From a virus, in IMG/VR virus record IMGVR_UViG_3300041412_000011, positions 1 through 35,795 of that record: DNA of 35,795 nucleotides; one strand, given 5' to 3'. Position 1 is the first letter of the stretch, and each line of letters begins with the position of its first letter. Shown piece after piece: positions 1-7,652 of this stretch. The translations under genes were made by a program, and so were the position numbers. Below the pieces are notes generated by a model, which was given only the letters and a program-made list of their open reading frames with translations, searched no databases and was not told the DNA's origin.

Positions 1-571
1 CGCAATCGGCCACGGTGGCCCCGAAGTTGATAAGGCAGATCAGTGGTTCGGTAGACGCGGTCCCTGTCTGGGCGTCGTAGATCACGCCGTAGGCCGCCGA
101 AGCCGTCGAACCGGGCCACGAGGCCGAAGCCGAGGTGTAGACCGTCACCGACTCACCGGCGCATTGCCAGGTGACCCCCGAGTCGGTCACGACAGCGCCA
201 ACGACCGTGGGCCAGGTGGGCGCCGTGCCCGCTGTCGTACCTGCCACCACGCAGCGGTAGACGTACCCGTTGCCCGTGGGAGGACGAACGAGCTGGCCCA
301 CCGTCTCGGCAGTCGTGGCAGCCCATTGGACCGTCCAGGAGTTGGCGACCACGACCGTCACCGAGCACGAAGCGAGGGTCGCCCCGCCTGTCGTGTACCC
401 GCTGCCCGAGGCGACCTCGTTGGTCAGGTCCGAATAGTGGACCCAAGTGCCGAGGTTCGGGCCCGCTCCGGACGTGAGCAGCGCCATCTTGATCGTGTCG
501 CCTGGCCAGTTGATCTTGCCTAGGAACGCCTGGTCGAACACCGAGGCGAACAGATTCGAACTGAGGGTCAT
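1..571 (-). CDS. Phage tail-associated protein, 3' end cut by window edge
   Basis: The frame opens with ATG at 569-571 behind a good ribosome site (AGGAG, about 9 nt away) and stays open for 190 codons to the window edge, so the C-terminus is missing. The N-terminus begins MTLSSNLFASVFDQAFLGKI and continues with DTIKMALLTSG. This 'K.ALLTS' opening is seen in small phage proteins encoded next to tail fibres. The rest is rich in Thr, Ser, Ala and Gly with aromatic positions (TWPTVVG, VTWQCAGE), typical of beta-structured virion surface proteins. It lies 12 nt after the tailspike gene, which supports a role at the distal tail or receptor end. The exact function is not recognised. Confidence 0.7.
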   Translation of the reverse strand, partial: MTLSSNLFASVFDQAFLGKINWPGDTIKMALLTSGAGPNLGTWVHYSDLTNEVASGSGYTTGGATLASCSVTVVVANSWTVQWAATTAETVGQLVRPPTGNGYVYRCVVAGTTAGTAPTWPTVVGAVVTDSGVTWQCAGESVTVYTSASASWPGSTASAAYGVIYDAQTGTASTEPLICLINFGATVADC

Positions 572-583
572 GATCTTTTCTCC

Positions 584-2287
584 TTAGAGGACCGGCATCG
601 CTGTCCAGGTGCCCGGCGTGCCCGCCGTCGTGCAGACCCAACCCGGGGTGGTGGAAGCGGTCACGCTGGTGTTCCAGACTTTGTCGCCAACGAACCAGGT
701 GTTCGTAGCCGTGCTTGGAGCGGCGGCAGCATACTGCCAGTCGTTGCAGTCTCGGATTATTCCTGCTGTGCCCCCTTGGCCCACGCAGATAATGCCAACG
801 TTGATGGCGCGGTTTGCCATGAATGCAGAGCTACTATCATTGTATACCTGTGTCGCCTTAGTGAGTGAGTCGAACATATTATTGCTCACCATTGTGTTGG
901 TGATAGTACCTGACGTGCCGTTAATATACACGCCACCGATATACCCAGCGGCGGAACCAAGCCCTACGACAGTATTGCCAATGATAAGATTAGAATCCGC
1001 CGTGTAGGCTCCTTGTGGTGCAATCTCTATTCCATACCCCCAGGCCGCAGAGCAAGCAACAAAGTTAACGTAGTTGTTCGAGATAGTATTGCGAGAGCAG
1101 CCAGCGGCGCTTGCTGGAATGAGCGCAATCCCTGCGGCAGAAGGACCCTGGCCCGTAATAACATTGGCGCTTATGGTGCAGTCGTTGGAACTGTTTAGGA
1201 TGATACCCTGCCCTCCGCATCCGTTAAGACCGATCTGATTGCCCGAGATGGTTGAGTGGTCACACCCAACAAGCTCGATGCCGAACCAGTTAGTCGCTCC
1301 ACCCAGGCAGGAGTAAGTGTTGTTGGCGATGATGCTTTGGGTGAGGGCTACGGATATGGCATCCATACCAGTACTCGCACCGGCGGCGGTGACGGTGTTG
1401 CTCTCGATGACAATGTTGCTAGGCAGTGCGGTACCAGAGGCGACCTGGGTGGCGATACCTACTGAGTTGGCGCTACCGCCTCCACCATTCATTGTGATTG
1501 AGTTGCTGATGATTTTGATACTATGGGGTGGCGAATATCCAGTGTAGGCAGCCAAACTGATTCCTATTACGTCATTGCCAGCACCCACGACAAGGACGTT
1601 GCCCTCAACGATGGACTGAGACACGTCGGCGTTGATTTCGATGGCGCTACCGTTTAAAGAAAGAGGACCGAAGTAGTTATTGCGTATTGCTACTCCGGTG
1701 ATCGGATTCGGATCTCCCCAGAAGTAGATGCCCCAGTTAACGCCGTTGATGAACGAGCAGTTCTGCCACGTCACTCCTGAGATGGCCGCCGACGTGGAGT
1801 CGATATTCCCCAGGGAATTGCCGCTGGACGAGTAGGCCGAACCGTTGAAGTCGAACGTGATCCCGTCAATCGTCACGTTGGACGCTGCGATGGTCAACAG
1901 CGAAGTGGAACCGGGGTCGGAGTTCTTGCGGAACGTCGCGCCCGGCCCAGTCACCGTGATCCCGGGGTTGCTGATGACGAGGCCGTTGCACATGTAGATG
2001 GCAGGAGGGATAAGGACCGTTGAACCGGATGGGACAGCGGCGAACAGGGCGTTCAGGTGCGCCGTCTGGTCCCCGGCCCCGACACCTGGAGTAACACCGT
2101 TCGCTTGGGCGTTGTAGACACCGGCGGCGCCGCCCCCGATCCCGAGGTACTTCTCGATCGCTACGACCTCGGCATCCAGTGCGGCGACCTTCTCGGCGGG
2201 ACCCGTCGTGCCGAGGCCGCGGTTCGTGTCCCCGCCGCTTGGCAGAGCCACGGGACTGAAGATGCCGGTCGGGAATGATGCTGCCAT
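584..2287 (-). CDS. Tailspike / tail fibre with right-handed beta-helix (pectate-lyase-like fold)
   Basis: 567 aa. Residues 1-55 form a likely virion-attachment segment. From about residue 80 (ALFAAVPSGSTVLIPPAIY) the pattern is that of phage pectate-lyase-type tailspikes: a 'generate a parameter then describe a surface' start, then many rungs rich in Asn, Ile, Val and Gly (TVTGPGATF, SNVTIDGITFDF, NNYFG, SNTVTAAG, ISGNQIG, ISANVITG). The last 50 residues (WFVGDKVWNTS...GWVCTTAG) resemble the short C-terminal carbohydrate-binding or trimerisation modules of tail fibres. The start is ATG with AGGAG upstream. The middle of the gene is clearly richer in A+T than flanking genes, suggesting exchange of the receptor-binding part. 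It probably binds or degrades a host surface glycan; catalytic residues cannot be assigned. Confidence 0.85.
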   Translation of the reverse strand: MAASFPTGIFSPVALPSGGDTNRGLGTTGPAEKVAALDAEVVAIEKYLGIGGGAAGVYNAQANGVTPGVGAGDQTAHLNALFAAVPSGSTVLIPPAIYMCNGLVISNPGITVTGPGATFRKNSDPGSTSLLTIAASNVTIDGITFDFNGSAYSSSGNSLGNIDSTSAAISGVTWQNCSFINGVNWGIYFWGDPNPITGVAIRNNYFGPLSLNGSAIEINADVSQSIVEGNVLVVGAGNDVIGISLAAYTGYSPPHSIKIISNSITMNGGGGSANSVGIATQVASGTALPSNIVIESNTVTAAGASTGMDAISVALTQSIIANNTYSCLGGATNWFGIELVGCDHSTISGNQIGLNGCGGQGIILNSSNDCTISANVITGQGPSAAGIALIPASAAGCSRNTISNNYVNFVACSAAWGYGIEIAPQGAYTADSNLIIGNTVVGLGSAAGYIGGVYINGTSGTITNTMVSNNMFDSLTKATQVYNDSSSAFMANRAINVGIICVGQGGTAGIIRDCNDWQYAAAAPSTATNTWFVGDKVWNTSVTASTTPGWVCTTAGTPGTWTAMPVL

Positions 2288-2296
2288 GGCTCGCTC

Positions 2297-2635
2297 CTAA
2301 GCGGGTGCGGTCGGGAAGCTGACGACGTAGGGACGGCCGACGCCGTTGCCGATGAAGATGACGATGACGGGCGCTCCGACGGGAGGGATACCGTCCGGGA
2401 AGCCGACAGCCGCTGCCGGCTGGTAGGGCGCGGGCCCGAAACCCGAGCCCGGGCCATAGGTCTCGGGGAGGGCGAACCACACGCACGGCAGCGTCACGGC
2501 CGTCTGCCCGGCGATCGAGACAGGCGCGGTGCCCACCTTGGTGACGACGGCTTCCTGCGGTCCCTGGATCGCCGGTGCCGCTCTCCGGATGCCGGTGAGG
2601 TCCCGGAGCATCTTGGACTGCCAGACGTCAGACAT
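2297..2635 (-). CDS. Small baseplate protein, OB-fold/spike-like
   Basis: 112 aa, ATG start, overlapping the 3' end of the hub gene by 8 bp. The second half has the pattern of a small beta-barrel: VTLPCVWFALP, then GAPVIVIFIGNGVGRPYVVSF. This 'pGd.V.V.f.Gn...pyVl' ending is common in OB-fold domains of baseplate spike and hub-associated proteins. Position between hub and tailspike fits a baseplate component. It lacks a recognisable lysozyme domain. Identification is by pattern and position only. Confidence 0.55.
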   Translation of the reverse strand: MSDVWQSKMLRDLTGIRRAAPAIQGPQEAVVTKVGTAPVSIAGQTAVTLPCVWFALPETYGPGSGFGPAPYQPAAAVGFPDGIPPVGAPVIVIFIGNGVGRPYVVSFPTAPA

Positions 2636-3608
2636 ATTGCAGCGTCGGCACGCCGAGGCGCACCTGCTCCGCGGTCATCGGGGTCTCGAGGGTCATGGTC
2701 CCCTGCGGGTTGAACAGGTCGCGCTGCATGCTGTAGACGAGCCAGGTGCCCGAGAGCGGACCGAGGCGGGCGACGGTGACGGGCTGGCCCGGGTGATAGG
2801 GCCAGTACTGCGTGATCGCCGTGACCGAGAGCTGGCCACGCGGCATCCGGACGTCGTAGGTCCCGTCCATGTTCATGATCGCAGGGGTGAACTCGACGAG
2901 CGTGCCGGCAGAGGGGAACTCGGTGAGAAACCAGTCGTCGCTGCCCAAATAGATCGTGTACTCGCACTCGTAGACCCGGTAGCCGCACGAGTTGGCGAGC
3001 CGGTTGATGCAGGTCCAGGAGTCCTCGTTCGGCGTCTCGGTCGTGCCCCGGGCGATGGGTACGCTCGTGGACACGGTCGAAGAGGCGGTGACGCCCGAAC
3101 CCGTGTCGAAGCTGACCGGTCCCGGTTGGGCGACGAGGTTCGCGCCCGGCACGGCGGATAAAAGGTGCTCGACGAAGCCCGGCAAGTCCGTGGTCGACGC
3201 CCAGGTCATCGCCCCCGACTGCTTGCGTAGGTCGTAAGCCAGCGCCGCCTCGAAGTTCAGTTGGAGCTGGTCACCCTGCTTGGCGAACTGCACGAGCGCG
3301 AAGTTGAGACCGTCCCAGGCGAGCACGTCGCCAAAGTTGAACAGCCCCGAGTTGATGATCGAGCGGAACGGGTCCTGCAGCTGCATGACGATGTTCGAGG
3401 CGCCGTCGATCGTCCGGTTGAGCTGCAAGTTGGTCACCCCGGAGGTGACGTTGGCGACCTGCGCGGCGGCGCTCGGGTTCGACCGGTAACCCTCCGCGAG
3501 GATGGGCACGATCTGGTTGAGTGGCACGGTGTTGATGAGCACGTCGGCGGCGGACAGTTGGCCCATGCCCCGCGCAGGAGGCGTCCCAGAGGCGACGAGG
3601 AGCGTCAT
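2628..3608 (-). CDS. Baseplate hub protein (gp27/XkdQ-like)
   Basis: 326 aa starting MTLLVASGTPPARGMGQL. The ATG overlaps the stop of the LysM gene (ATGA), which excludes an upstream extension running through that gene. Features match tail hub / 'late control' type proteins. There is an N-terminal beta region describing a field of definition (MQLQDPFRSIINSGLFNFGD, LNFALVQFAKQGDQLQLNFE). A middle segment (LRKQSG...TDLPGFVEHLLSAVPG) resembles the usual 'ssg.t.edfir.l' stretch, and WTCINRLANSCGYRVYEC resembles the conserved 'aWe.iqrlAd..gy' helix. Together with the LysM protein upstream and the OB-fold protein downstream this is the standard myovirus baseplate order. Confidence 0.75.
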   Translation of the reverse strand: MTLLVASGTPPARGMGQLSAADVLINTVPLNQIVPILAEGYRSNPSAAAQVANVTSGVTNLQLNRTIDGASNIVMQLQDPFRSIINSGLFNFGDVLAWDGLNFALVQFAKQGDQLQLNFEAALAYDLRKQSGAMTWASTTDLPGFVEHLLSAVPGANLVAQPGPVSFDTGSGVTASSTVSTSVPIARGTTETPNEDSWTCINRLANSCGYRVYECEYTIYLGSDDWFLTEFPSAGTLVEFTPAIMNMDGTYDVRMPRGQLSVTAITQYWPYHPGQPVTVARLGPLSGTWLVYSMQRDLFNPQGTMTLETPMTAEQVRLGVPTLQYV

Positions 3609-4285
3609 GACGGCAAAATGATGCGTTGCCCCGGCGTGAGGTTGGCGGGGTCGCGGATCGAGTTCACGGCCGCCAGCTCGGTCCACAGCGCCTGGTTGCC
3701 GAGGACTCGGGCGGCGATCTTGGCGAGGGTGTCGCCCGCCTTGCACACATAGGTTCGCCGGCTCGTCGAGGTTCCCTGCGCGTTGAGGGCGAACTGGGCG
3801 GCCTGGGCGGGGGTCAGCTGCGTGAGGACCGAGGACGACGATGGCACGTACTCGTAGAGGGTCAGGTCGATCTTCTGCTGGATGCGGTTGCCGCCCTCGT
3901 CACGGATCAGCTCGTCCTCGTTGAACTTGACGACGTACAGGACCCAGTAGAGAGCCTTGGCCTGGGCGTCGATCGGGCCTGAGACCTGGTGCACGGGCGG
4001 CTGCATCGCTCCGGGCGTCGGGTACTGCCAGCCGAAGAGCGTGGCGCACTGGGGTTCGATCGACTGGCCCTTGCCGTCGAGGATCAGCTCAAGCACGAGC
4101 GACATGGGCGACGCGTCGTACCACTGCGTGATGGCCTTCTGACGCGGGCGGTCCACGATCTGCCAGCCGCCCGAAGAACCCGAGCTCACCGGCTCGAAGG
4201 AGCCGTTGCCGATCATCCCGAAGGTGACGGGAGTACCGCGCGGGAGCACCGGGGTGACCGTCAGAGTGTGGGGGAACTGAGCCAC
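3605..4285 (-). CDS. LysM-domain tail/baseplate protein
   Basis: 226 aa, GTG start with GGAG upstream. The last 50 residues are a LysM domain: YVCKAGDTLAKIAARVLGN, then LWTELAAVNSIRDPANLTPG and QRIILPS. The N-terminal 170 residues form a beta-rich tail domain (LTVTPVLPRGTPVTFGMIG; SPMSLVLELILDGKG; YWVLYVVKFNEDELIRDEGG). This combination is the XkdP/gp53-like LysM protein found between tape measure and hub in contractile-tailed phages. There LysM is thought to contact peptidoglycan or mediate assembly. The 5' end overlaps the promoter of the divergent plus-strand gene. Confidence 0.8.
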   Translation of the reverse strand: MAQFPHTLTVTPVLPRGTPVTFGMIGNGSFEPVSSGSSGGWQIVDRPRQKAITQWYDASPMSLVLELILDGKGQSIEPQCATLFGWQYPTPGAMQPPVHQVSGPIDAQAKALYWVLYVVKFNEDELIRDEGGNRIQQKIDLTLYEYVPSSSSVLTQLTPAQAAQFALNAQGTSTSRRTYVCKAGDTLAKIAARVLGNQALWTELAAVNSIRDPANLTPGQRIILPS

Positions 4286-4315
4286 TGGGCATCACTCCAG
4301 GCCGGGGCGTAGAAT
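4286..4315 (+). promoter_or_regulatory. Candidate sigma70-type promoter for the lone plus-strand gene
   Basis: The -35 box TGGGCA is at 4286-4291 (4 of 6 to consensus). The -10 box TAGAAT is at 4310-4315 (5 of 6). The spacer is 18 bp. It lies immediately before the only plus-strand gene, giving a leader of roughly 15 nt before a ribosome site (AGGAG at 4326-4330). Found by eye; not tested. Confidence 0.45.
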
Positions 4316-4336
4316 CGCGGGAGACAGGAGCACGAA

Positions 4337-4804
4337 ATGGCAACTGAAGAAGCAGTGGGCACAGACCCGGCCCGCATGTTTGCCCAGGTCAACCCGAAGT
4401 CCGCGATCCGCCGCCGCGTGGATTGGGGCGTCCGCATCATCGCCGTGCTGATAGTGGGTGCAGCCGCCCTGTACCTCTACGACGCGCAGGTAGCGCCGCG
4501 GGTCAACAAGCTCGCTGCGCCTGCCGCGGTCAGCGTCGCCGCCCAACCGGGCCTGCCCAGCGGGTATTCGCAGACCGCTTTCGACAGGACCGTCAAGAGC
4601 GACCTGGCCGGTGCTCCGTTCCGGATCAGCGGCATCGCGTCGGTCAGCTGTGTGATGCCGAACTCCTGGGTTCCCGGCAAGACGTTCACCTGCTACGTAT
4701 ACGATTCCTCGAACACCGAGCTCGGCACGGCGACGGGGACGGTCGTGCCGACGCTGCCGAACTACGCGTTCAATGCGAACCTGGTGTGGACGCCGGATCC
4801 TTAG
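4337..4804 (+). CDS. Membrane-anchored DUF4333-like protein (plus-strand moron)
   Basis: 155 aa, ATG 6 nt after AGGAG. The N-terminal 25-30 residues are cytoplasmic, followed by one membrane helix (WGVRIIAVLIVGAAALYLY, residues about 35-53) preceded by arginines (IRRRVD), so the rest should be outside. The outer part contains ISGIASVSCVMPNSWVPGKT and FTCYVYDSS. This is close to the 'VsCP....kGatFtC.v.d.dG' pattern of DUF4333 in actinobacterial secreted proteins, with two Cys positioned for a disulfide. It is the only gene on this strand, inserted between LysM and tape-measure genes. It meets the tape-measure stop tail-to-tail with no gap, and it has its own candidate promoter. A superinfection-exclusion or host-surface function is an inference from this moron-like placement. 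Confidence 0.8.
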   Translation: MATEEAVGTDPARMFAQVNPKSAIRRRVDWGVRIIAVLIVGAAALYLYDAQVAPRVNKLAAPAAVSVAAQPGLPSGYSQTAFDRTVKSDLAGAPFRISGIASVSCVMPNSWVPGKTFTCYVYDSSNTELGTATGTVVPTLPNYAFNANLVWTPDP

Positions 4805-7651
4805 CTATTTCCCCGCTATCGAGTGCCTCGCGCCAGCCTTTGACAGGTTGTAGATGTTGCCCGGACTGAGGGCTGTGCTGATGGTGGTGGCACCCCGCAG
4901 CCATTGTTGGGCCGCCAACAACATCTGCTCCCCCGCGATCTGCATGGTCTCCGCACTGTTGTTCGTCTTGTCGGCCGCCGTCTTCTGGTCGTCCGATGAC
5001 GTCTTCAGGCTGTCGGCCGTGATGGCGTATTTCTTGGCCGCCGAAGAAAGGTCGTGCAGCACGGCGAAGTTAGTCCCTGCGGCGTTAGCGGCGAAGGGGG
5101 TTGTCGGGGGAGCGGCCTGGGGGGCGTTAGTCCCTGTCTTGAACTGGCGCTGATAAGCGACAAGGGCGCCCTGAGCGTTCCGCTCATTCGCAAGTGCCGT
5201 CCTCGCCTGGTTGCGGAGCTGGTCAAGGACCATGAAGTTCGTGCCGTGGTAAGCGGCGAGGGCACCCTGAGCGCCGAGCTCTTGGGTGTGTGTAGTAGTC
5301 ACCCCCTGGCGCATCTGCGCTAGGACCATGACGTTCGGGCTGGTCGGGCGTGAGGACGAGGCGACTAAGCCGTAGAGGCCACCGAGACCACCTCCGAGCA
5401 GCCCACCGGCAACTGTTCCGATCCCCGGGAGGATGGAGGCCACCGTGGCACCGATTATGGCGCCCTGAGCAGTGTCGTTGACGATCCGAGCCAAGGGCTT
5501 GGACTTGATCGCCTTGTTGACCCGTGACGCCCCCTGCGTGTGATAGAGGTACTCGGCAAGCGCACCTATTGCCACCTTGCCGATGCTGGCTCTCACGAAC
5601 GCGCTGGCGGTCTTGCCGCCTAGCAGCATTGCGCCAAAGCCGACGTCCCCGGCCTCGCCCACCTCGGTGCCCTCTGCGGTGCCAACGGGTGCCACGCCAC
5701 CAACTCCACCGCGGCCCATCAGCATGTCCGCCGCCGTCTGCAGGCTCGCCGCGGACGCGTCGAGTGCCGAGGCCGCCCCCGTGAGCGATGCCCCACCCGT
5801 GGCCGTGGTGCCCGTCAGCAGGTACTTCCCGATGTTGATGACGCCGGTCCCGAGCTTCTCGACCACCGAGATGGTCTTCACGATGAAGGCCCCGGCGACG
5901 ATGGCACCAGCAGCGGCGCCCAAGGTCTCGAGGGCCCACTTGTTGTTCCCGAACCACTTCCCGATCTTGAGCAGCACGTTCATGAAGCTGTCGAGGGCCG
6001 GCGTCACGTCCTTGCCGACTCGGATGGTGAGGTTCTCCAGCTGCTGCTCGAACTTGTGGAACGTGACGATCGGCTCGGCGAAGGCGAGCTTGAGCGCGGC
6101 GCCGTAGGCCTTGGGAGTCTCAGCCCCCGCGATGGCGGCCTGCTTGTTGGCGAGAGTGCCCCGTTCGTTCAACAGTTGCATGATTGCGGCGCCGGTGCGG
6201 CCACCACCGAACATCTGGCCGATGATGTCGGCCATGACGGTTGCGCTCGCCTGCTTGCCGGTCATGCCGGCATTGAAGCCAAGGCCCTGGAGCTGGGCGG
6301 AGGTCATCGACTTGAGGCCGCTGATGCCCTGGGTCTGGAGGAGCGAGACGAGGCCGGCGTTCGTGAAGCCGATCGACTTCAGGAAGTCCGCCGCGCCCTT
6401 CACGCCCGTGTACTTGCCCGACGCGGCGCCGTAGATGCCGCCACCGATGAAGGAAGCCCCGCTCATCGCCTTTGTCTGCAGGGCGCTCAGGTAGTTCATC
6501 AAGGCGGTGGGACCGCCGGTACGGAGCAGGCCGCCCATGGTCGTGGCGTTGCCCCCGACGAGCTCGGCGGCGTCGTAGGCCTTCTGCGAGGGGGCGCCGA
6601 GCAGCCCGATCGCCGTCTTCAGGCGCGTCGACGCTTGCTGGGCGCCCATCGCTGGTGTGAGCACGTCGAGCATGGCACCGACGTCGTTGAGCGACAGGCC
6701 GAAGGTCTTCGCCACGGGCAGGAGACCGGTGCCCATGGCAGCCACCAGTTGGGCCGGGGTTATGTCGCCGTGGCCGGCCGCGGCGAGCACCCATTCGTTG
6801 ATCGCCTTGCCGCCGGCCGTCGAGTAGGTGAGCGCCGGGCCGCCGCGCGTGAGCGACATAGCGTTGGAGACGATGGCGCCGTAGAGGCGTGCGGTCGTGT
6901 CCGCGACCGTGTTCGGGCTGCCTGTGCTGGTGAGGACGGCGAGGTTCCCGGCCTGGGTGACCATGTCCTCCATGGACTGGGTGGTCATCTTGATCTTGGG
7001 GTTGGCCGAGGCGATTCGGTACATCATGTCGCCGACGCTGACCGCAGCCATGCCGGTGGCGTTGCTGACGTCGGTGGCCATCTTCGTGAAGGCCGGGAGC
7101 TGGGACTTGGACACGCCGGCGCTGATGGCCAACTGGGTCATCTGCTGCTGGAAGGACATGTACTTCTTGATGCCCTCGTAGACCACGACGGCGCCGATGA
7201 CCCCGGCGTACTTGAGGATCTTGGTCGAGGTGGCCACGGCGGAGGTCCATGCCGTCTTCGTCGCCGCGGCGGCTGTCACCGATGAGTCCGCGGTCTTGAC
7301 GTTGGCCGCGGTGACGGTAGCAGCGGTGGTGGTGGCGGCAGCAGCGATGGCCTCTTGGCTGGCGATGATGGATGCAGCGGCATCGTCGGTCAAAGTGGCC
7401 AGGCGTTCGATCGCTGCCGTCGTTTCGTTTTGAGCCACGACCATGTCATCGGACGAACTGACGACACTCCCGGCCATGGCCTTTTGCGACGCTGCAATCG
7501 AATCGGCCGCCGCGTCGGACAGATCGGCGGCGCGCGCCTGCTCGTCGTTGAAGGCCTGCAGGGCGTCGGTGGCGGCGGCGAGGCCAGCACGGAAGGCCGG
7601 GCCGTTGAGGAGGGTGAGTCTGGCGCCTACGGGCTCGATCAGGTCGGACAT
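4805..7651 (-). CDS. Tail tape measure protein (TP901-type)
   Basis: 948 aa, ATG with GGAGG just upstream, within the stop region of the frameshifted chaperone product. It begins with a long Ala-rich helical region (about 1-130). A hydrophobic stretch and the TP901-type core follow (about 145-280: VIGAVVVYEGIKKYMSFQQQ; TQLAISAGVSKSQLPAFTKM; VGDMMYRIASANPKIKMT). The core is typical of tape measure proteins, which run along the tail lumen and set tail length. Further hydrophobic or glycine-rich segments occur at about 570 (GAAAGAIVAGAFIVKTISVV) and 735 (GAIIGATVASILPGIGTVAG) and may insert into the host membrane. No lytic domain was recognised. A length of 948 aa would predict a tail of roughly 140 nm by the usual 1.5 Å per residue rule. 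Confidence 0.93.
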   Translation of the reverse strand: MSDLIEPVGARLTLLNGPAFRAGLAAATDALQAFNDEQARAADLSDAAADSIAASQKAMAGSVVSSSDDMVVAQNETTAAIERLATLTDDAAASIIASQEAIAAAATTTAATVTAANVKTADSSVTAAAATKTAWTSAVATSTKILKYAGVIGAVVVYEGIKKYMSFQQQMTQLAISAGVSKSQLPAFTKMATDVSNATGMAAVSVGDMMYRIASANPKIKMTTQSMEDMVTQAGNLAVLTSTGSPNTVADTTARLYGAIVSNAMSLTRGGPALTYSTAGGKAINEWVLAAAGHGDITPAQLVAAMGTGLLPVAKTFGLSLNDVGAMLDVLTPAMGAQQASTRLKTAIGLLGAPSQKAYDAAELVGGNATTMGGLLRTGGPTALMNYLSALQTKAMSGASFIGGGIYGAASGKYTGVKGAADFLKSIGFTNAGLVSLLQTQGISGLKSMTSAQLQGLGFNAGMTGKQASATVMADIIGQMFGGGRTGAAIMQLLNERGTLANKQAAIAGAETPKAYGAALKLAFAEPIVTFHKFEQQLENLTIRVGKDVTPALDSFMNVLLKIGKWFGNNKWALETLGAAAGAIVAGAFIVKTISVVEKLGTGVINIGKYLLTGTTATGGASLTGAASALDASAASLQTAADMLMGRGGVGGVAPVGTAEGTEVGEAGDVGFGAMLLGGKTASAFVRASIGKVAIGALAEYLYHTQGASRVNKAIKSKPLARIVNDTAQGAIIGATVASILPGIGTVAGGLLGGGLGGLYGLVASSSRPTSPNVMVLAQMRQGVTTTHTQELGAQGALAAYHGTNFMVLDQLRNQARTALANERNAQGALVAYQRQFKTGTNAPQAAPPTTPFAANAAGTNFAVLHDLSSAAKKYAITADSLKTSSDDQKTAADKTNNSAETMQIAGEQMLLAAQQWLRGATTISTALSPGNIYNLSKAGARHSIAGK

Positions 7652-7652
7652 C

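Noticed and set aside
3609-3746. N-terminal extension of the hub protein to 3746
   Set aside because: The extra 46 residues are the shifted reading of the LysM gene; the ATGA overlap at 3605-3608 gives a normal start.
6056-7285. A 409-codon plus-strand frame opposite the tape measure gene
   Set aside because: Composition (Gly/His/Asp/Val/Arg) is that of a mirror frame; no start site or motif; the tape measure on the other strand is certain.
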